Origin: Nocardia cyriacigeorgica
Lineage (GTDB): Bacteria; Actinomycetota; Actinomycetes; Mycobacteriales; Mycobacteriaceae
Direction: 5' to 3'
NCBI RefSeq assembly: GCF_029868385.1
Contig: NZ_JARWNX010000061.1
Span: 62,001 to 126,000 of the forward strand
DNA length: 64,000 bases
Program-made: the position numbers and the translations under genes
Notes under the pieces: generated by a model
What the model saw: only the letters and a program-made list of their open reading frames with translations
Database searches by the model: none
Told to the model about the DNA's origin: nothing
In this document: positions 61,541 to 64,000 of the stretch, in pieces
Layout of the letters: every line of letters begins with the position of its first letter
How positions within the stretch are numbered: the stretch's first letter is position 1

Positions 61541-62619
61541 GTGAGCCTCCTCTGATTCCGCAGGACGAGAAAGATCAGATACGGTCCGCCGAGTACGGCG
61601 GTCGCCACACCGACCGGTAACGGCACCGTCAGCGCGTTCGCGGCGACGGTATCGGCGGTCAGGACGAAGACCGCACCGACCAACCCCGAGGTGAAGATCG
61701 GCGGAGTAGCCGAGCCGGTGAGCAGCCTCGCGATCTGCGGGCTGGCCAAGGCGACGAATACGAGGGGCCCGGCGATGACCACTCCGGTCGACGCCAGCAC
61801 TGCCGCCAGCCCGAGCGCGGAGAGCCTGAGTCGGCCGATCGGCACGCCGAGCCCTGTTGCCACATCATCGTCCATGCTGAACAGCACCAGCCGCGGCGCG
61901 AGCAACAACGCCCCGGCCGACAGGACAAGGGCCAGCAGGCTCATCGGGGCGACCAGCGACCAGTCCTTGCCGTTGAGCGAACCCGACATCCAGGTCAATG
62001 CCTGGGCGGCGTTGCTGACATCGCCGAGCGTCAGCATCCAGGTCGTCAAGCTGACCGCGAGCCCATTGATGCCGAGGCCAACCAGCACCAGACGGTAACT
62101 GTCGAGGGTTCCCGACAGCGCCAGCAGATACACCAACAGTCCGGCGGACACCCCTCCGGCGAATGCGGCGACAGGCAGGCCGACATCGTCGGCGAAGTGA
62201 CTCAGACCGGCCGAGCCGCCACCCGCAAGCACCAGCACAGCGACAGCACCGAGCGATGATCCTGCTGTGACGCCCAGAATGTCGGGGCTGGCAAGGGGAT
62301 TGCGCGCGACAGTCTGTGTGAAGGCCCCCGCCACGGCCAGACACGAACCCGCGACAATGGCTCCGACGGTGCGCGGCGCCCGGAACTCCGTCACGGCCAG
62401 ATGCAGGCGGGGGTTCGAATCGTCACCGAACAGCGTTCGTAGGACAACGTCCAGCGGGAGCGTGGAACCGCCGTTCGACAGGTGCACCACAGCGGCAACC
62501 GAGGCCAGCAGCAGCAATAGCAGCCCGACCACCAGCGCACGTGGTACGACGCGCACGGAGACCGGCCCGCACCGCACGACCCGCGCGGGAGCCAGCAGAT
62601 TCGAGCCCTCGACACTCAT
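61537..62619 (-). CDS. FecCD-family siderophore permease (subunit 1)
   Basis: A 360-aa permease with about nine helices: FRAPRTVGAIVAGSCLAVAGAFTQTVARNPLASPDILGVTAGSSLGA in outline, the FecCD hallmark, and GPLVFVALASPQIARLL near the ATPase contact. ATG 62619 overlaps the stop of the preceding permease (ATGA). The longer reading frame upstream is a shadow of that gene. Confidence 0.92.
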   Translation of the reverse strand: MSVEGSNLLAPARVVRCGPVSVRVVPRALVVGLLLLLLASVAAVVHLSNGGSTLPLDVVLRTLFGDDSNPRLHLAVTEFRAPRTVGAIVAGSCLAVAGAFTQTVARNPLASPDILGVTAGSSLGAVAVLVLAGGGSAGLSHFADDVGLPVAAFAGGVSAGLLVYLLALSGTLDSYRLVLVGLGINGLAVSLTTWMLTLGDVSNAAQALTWMSGSLNGKDWSLVAPMSLLALVLSAGALLLAPRLVLFSMDDDVATGLGVPIGRLRLSALGLAAVLASTGVVIAGPLVFVALASPQIARLLTGSATPPIFTSGLVGAVFVLTADTVAANALTVPLPVGVATAVLGGPYLIFLVLRNQRRLT

Positions 62620-63632
62620 ACGGTCACCAACTGGCGACGGCGCGCCAAGAAGACGAAGAACGGCGCGCCGATGACGGCGAGAACCACCCCCACCGACAAC
62701 TCCCCCGGCCGGGCGACGACCCGGCCCACGGTATCGGCGAGCAATACCAGGCCGATACCGAATGCGGCGGCAGCCGGTACCGAGCGGCGATAGTCGGCGC
62801 CGACGAATGCTCTGGTGATATGCGGTACCAGTAGTCCGGCGAAGGCGATCGGACCGGCCACGGTGACAGCGGAACCGGCGAGCAGCGTGATCGCGGCGAT
62901 ACCGACACACCGCGCGGCCGGTATCGAAGTCCCCAGCGATCGAGCCGCATCCTCGCCCAGCGCCAGCGTATTGAGCGCACTGATATTGAGCACCGCGAGC
63001 AGCAGGCCCGCGGCAGCGAAAGGCCAGACCGCCGCCAACGCGTCGGTCCGCGCCGCCAATGAGCCGACCTGCCAGAAACGCAAGGTGTCCAACGAGGCGC
63101 TGTCGAGCAGCACCAATCCGGTGACGAGTCCGCCACACAGCGCGGTGACGGCCGCGCCGGACAGCACGAGGGTCACCGGCGTCGCTCCGTTTCGCGCGGC
63201 CGTGCCGATGGCGAAGACCAGCACGCTGGCCGTCAGCGCGCCGATAAAAGCCAGACCGGCTTGGGTATGCACCGACAGACCGCCGAAGAAGAACGTCACC
63301 GAGACGATCGCAAGTGCGGCACCGTGATTGATACCGAGCACACCCGGTTCCGCGATCGCGTTGCGGGTATGCCCCTGAGTGAGAATTCCCGCCACGCCCA
63401 GACACGCTCCGGCCACGATGCCGACCAGAGTGCGCGGCCACCGGAGTTCGCGGATCGTCACATCCATATCGGTCCCCGACGGGGTGAAAACCGCATGCCA
63501 CACCTCGACCAAGGTCGACGGACTACTGCCGACGCAGACACTCGCCAGGACCGCCACCAGCACGGCGGCAACCGGTACGGCGACCATGACCAGCGGTGAG
63601 CCTCGAGAATCCCTTGCTAAGGTCAGCGCCAT
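62616..63632 (-). CDS. FecCD-family siderophore permease (subunit 2)
   Basis: A 338-aa permease, second half of a heterodimer: LRWPRTLVGIVAGACLGVAGILTQGHTRNAIAEPGVLGINHGAA in parts, and GPIAFAGLLVPHITRAFVG for the ATPase contact. ATG 63632 is chosen because the first helix follows directly; no strong ribosome-binding site. Divergent from the binding lipoprotein across 70 bases, so a shared iron-responsive promoter is likely. Confidence 0.9.
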   Translation of the reverse strand: MALTLARDSRGSPLVMVAVPVAAVLVAVLASVCVGSSPSTLVEVWHAVFTPSGTDMDVTIRELRWPRTLVGIVAGACLGVAGILTQGHTRNAIAEPGVLGINHGAALAIVSVTFFFGGLSVHTQAGLAFIGALTASVLVFAIGTAARNGATPVTLVLSGAAVTALCGGLVTGLVLLDSASLDTLRFWQVGSLAARTDALAAVWPFAAAGLLLAVLNISALNTLALGEDAARSLGTSIPAARCVGIAAITLLAGSAVTVAGPIAFAGLLVPHITRAFVGADYRRSVPAAAAFGIGLVLLADTVGRVVARPGELSVGVVLAVIGAPFFVFLARRRQLVTV

Positions 63633-63702
63633 GCCGGGCAGCGTATCTTCAACGCCCCGATGGTTCATCGCAGTACGGCCCAGCTCCGAGAAAGGCCACG
63701 TC

Positions 63703-64000
63703 ATGAGGGGAATATCGCCCCGATCGATTGCACACCACGCACTGATTCCCCTCACGGTATGCGGCCTCGTCTTCGCCAGCGGATGCGGCGGTTCCGGCGG
63801 AATGGACGCAGGCGTCGCAAATGGCGGCACTCCGGTCAGGGTCGAGCATGCCATGGGCACTACCACCGTCGGGGTGCCACCGAAAAGCGTTGTCGCACTC
63901 GACCCCAGCTTCACCGATGCCGCGCTGCTCCTCGACGCACCCCTCACCGGCTACGTCCAGTACCGCGCCGACCCGGACCATCCATTCCCGGACTATCTCG
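63703..64000 (+). CDS. Siderophore-binding lipoprotein (partial, runs off right edge)
   Basis: The first 99 residues of a FecB/FepB-type periplasmic binding protein. ATG follows GAGAAAGG. Signal peptide IPLTVCGLVFAS with lipobox ASGC, then a Gly/Ser linker, VRVEHAMGTTTVGVPPKSVVALDPSFTDAALLL in outline, as in iron-siderophore binding proteins. Delivers ligand to the divergent permease pair; ligand unknown. Confidence 0.86.
   Translation, partial: MRGISPRSIAHHALIPLTVCGLVFASGCGGSGGMDAGVANGGTPVRVEHAMGTTTVGVPPKSVVALDPSFTDAALLLDAPLTGYVQYRADPDHPFPDYL

Noticed and set aside
63616..63635. IdeR/DtxR iron box before the siderophore permease
   Set aside because: TAAGGTCAGC resembles only the left half of the consensus and overlaps the coding start; too weak to list.
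1..64000. tRNA, rRNA, CRISPR, transposase or prophage signals
   Set aside because: None seen on either strand by eye; tRNAscan and CRISPR searches would be decisive.

Overview
The window looks like a chromosomal segment of a high-GC, mycolic-acid-type actinobacterium, most likely Nocardia or a close relative. This rests on uniformly GC-rich coding sequence, GTP-dependent PEP carboxykinase, Ku, NDH-2, MMPL and SigJ-type genes, many 1-4 base gene overlaps, and a seven-gene cluster resembling the Nocardia beta-lactone (nocardiolactone, nlt) pathway. I see no rRNA, tRNA, CRISPR array, insertion sequence, prophage or replication origin.

Layout. 1-3.3 kb: an ArsR-type regulator, pckG and a SulP transporter (cut by the left edge), with near-identical operators before the regulator and before pckG. 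3.4-9.4 kb: a possible surface-variation island. Two glycosyltransferase-like genes are each thrown out of frame at a simple repeat (a GAACAAA heptamer array and a run of 12 G), and between them lie a STAND NTPase and a TPR protein with two membrane helices. 9.4-15.6 kb: a FolD paralogue lacking the usual catalytic lysine, a secreted YdcF-like protein, a PrmC-related methyltransferase, an SDR/aldehyde dehydrogenase pair and its divergent TetR. 16-24.3 kb: the beta-lactone cluster (active thiolase, cysteine-less thiolase, OleC-like ligase, small membrane protein, OleD-like reductase, acyltransferase-like protein, MMPL exporter), translationally coupled and preceded by a palindrome. 24.4-29 kb: a DUF6459-like protein, an ECF41 sigma factor (SigJ) co-transcribed with an NDH-2-like oxidoreductase behind a matching ECF41 promoter, and a quinone oxidoreductase/TetR pair with two perfect operators. 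28.9-37.7 kb: recC-recB-recD. 38-45.7 kb: a small protein, a secreted serine hydrolase, a P450 divergent from NDH-2, a glycine-rich secreted protein, and a DHA2 exporter with its TetR. 45.9-52.3 kb: lycopene cyclase overlapping ku, acetyltransferase, DUF6194 protein, a double-HTH MerR protein, and an ABC-F protein behind a short leader ORF. 52.3-58.4 kb: alpha/beta hydrolase, crotonase, SnoaL-like protein with a divergent XRE regulator, and a metQ-metN-metI methionine importer. 58.4-64 kb: acetyltransferase, DUF574 methyltransferase, YczE-like membrane protein, and a siderophore/iron importer (ATPase, two permeases and a divergent binding lipoprotein cut by the right edge).

Most convincing as new biology: the two repeat-disrupted glycosyltransferase genes flanking the STAND/TPR-membrane pair, and the extended composition of the beta-lactone cluster. 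Start sites were moved downstream of the longest ORF where a ribosome-binding site, operator or overlap favoured it.
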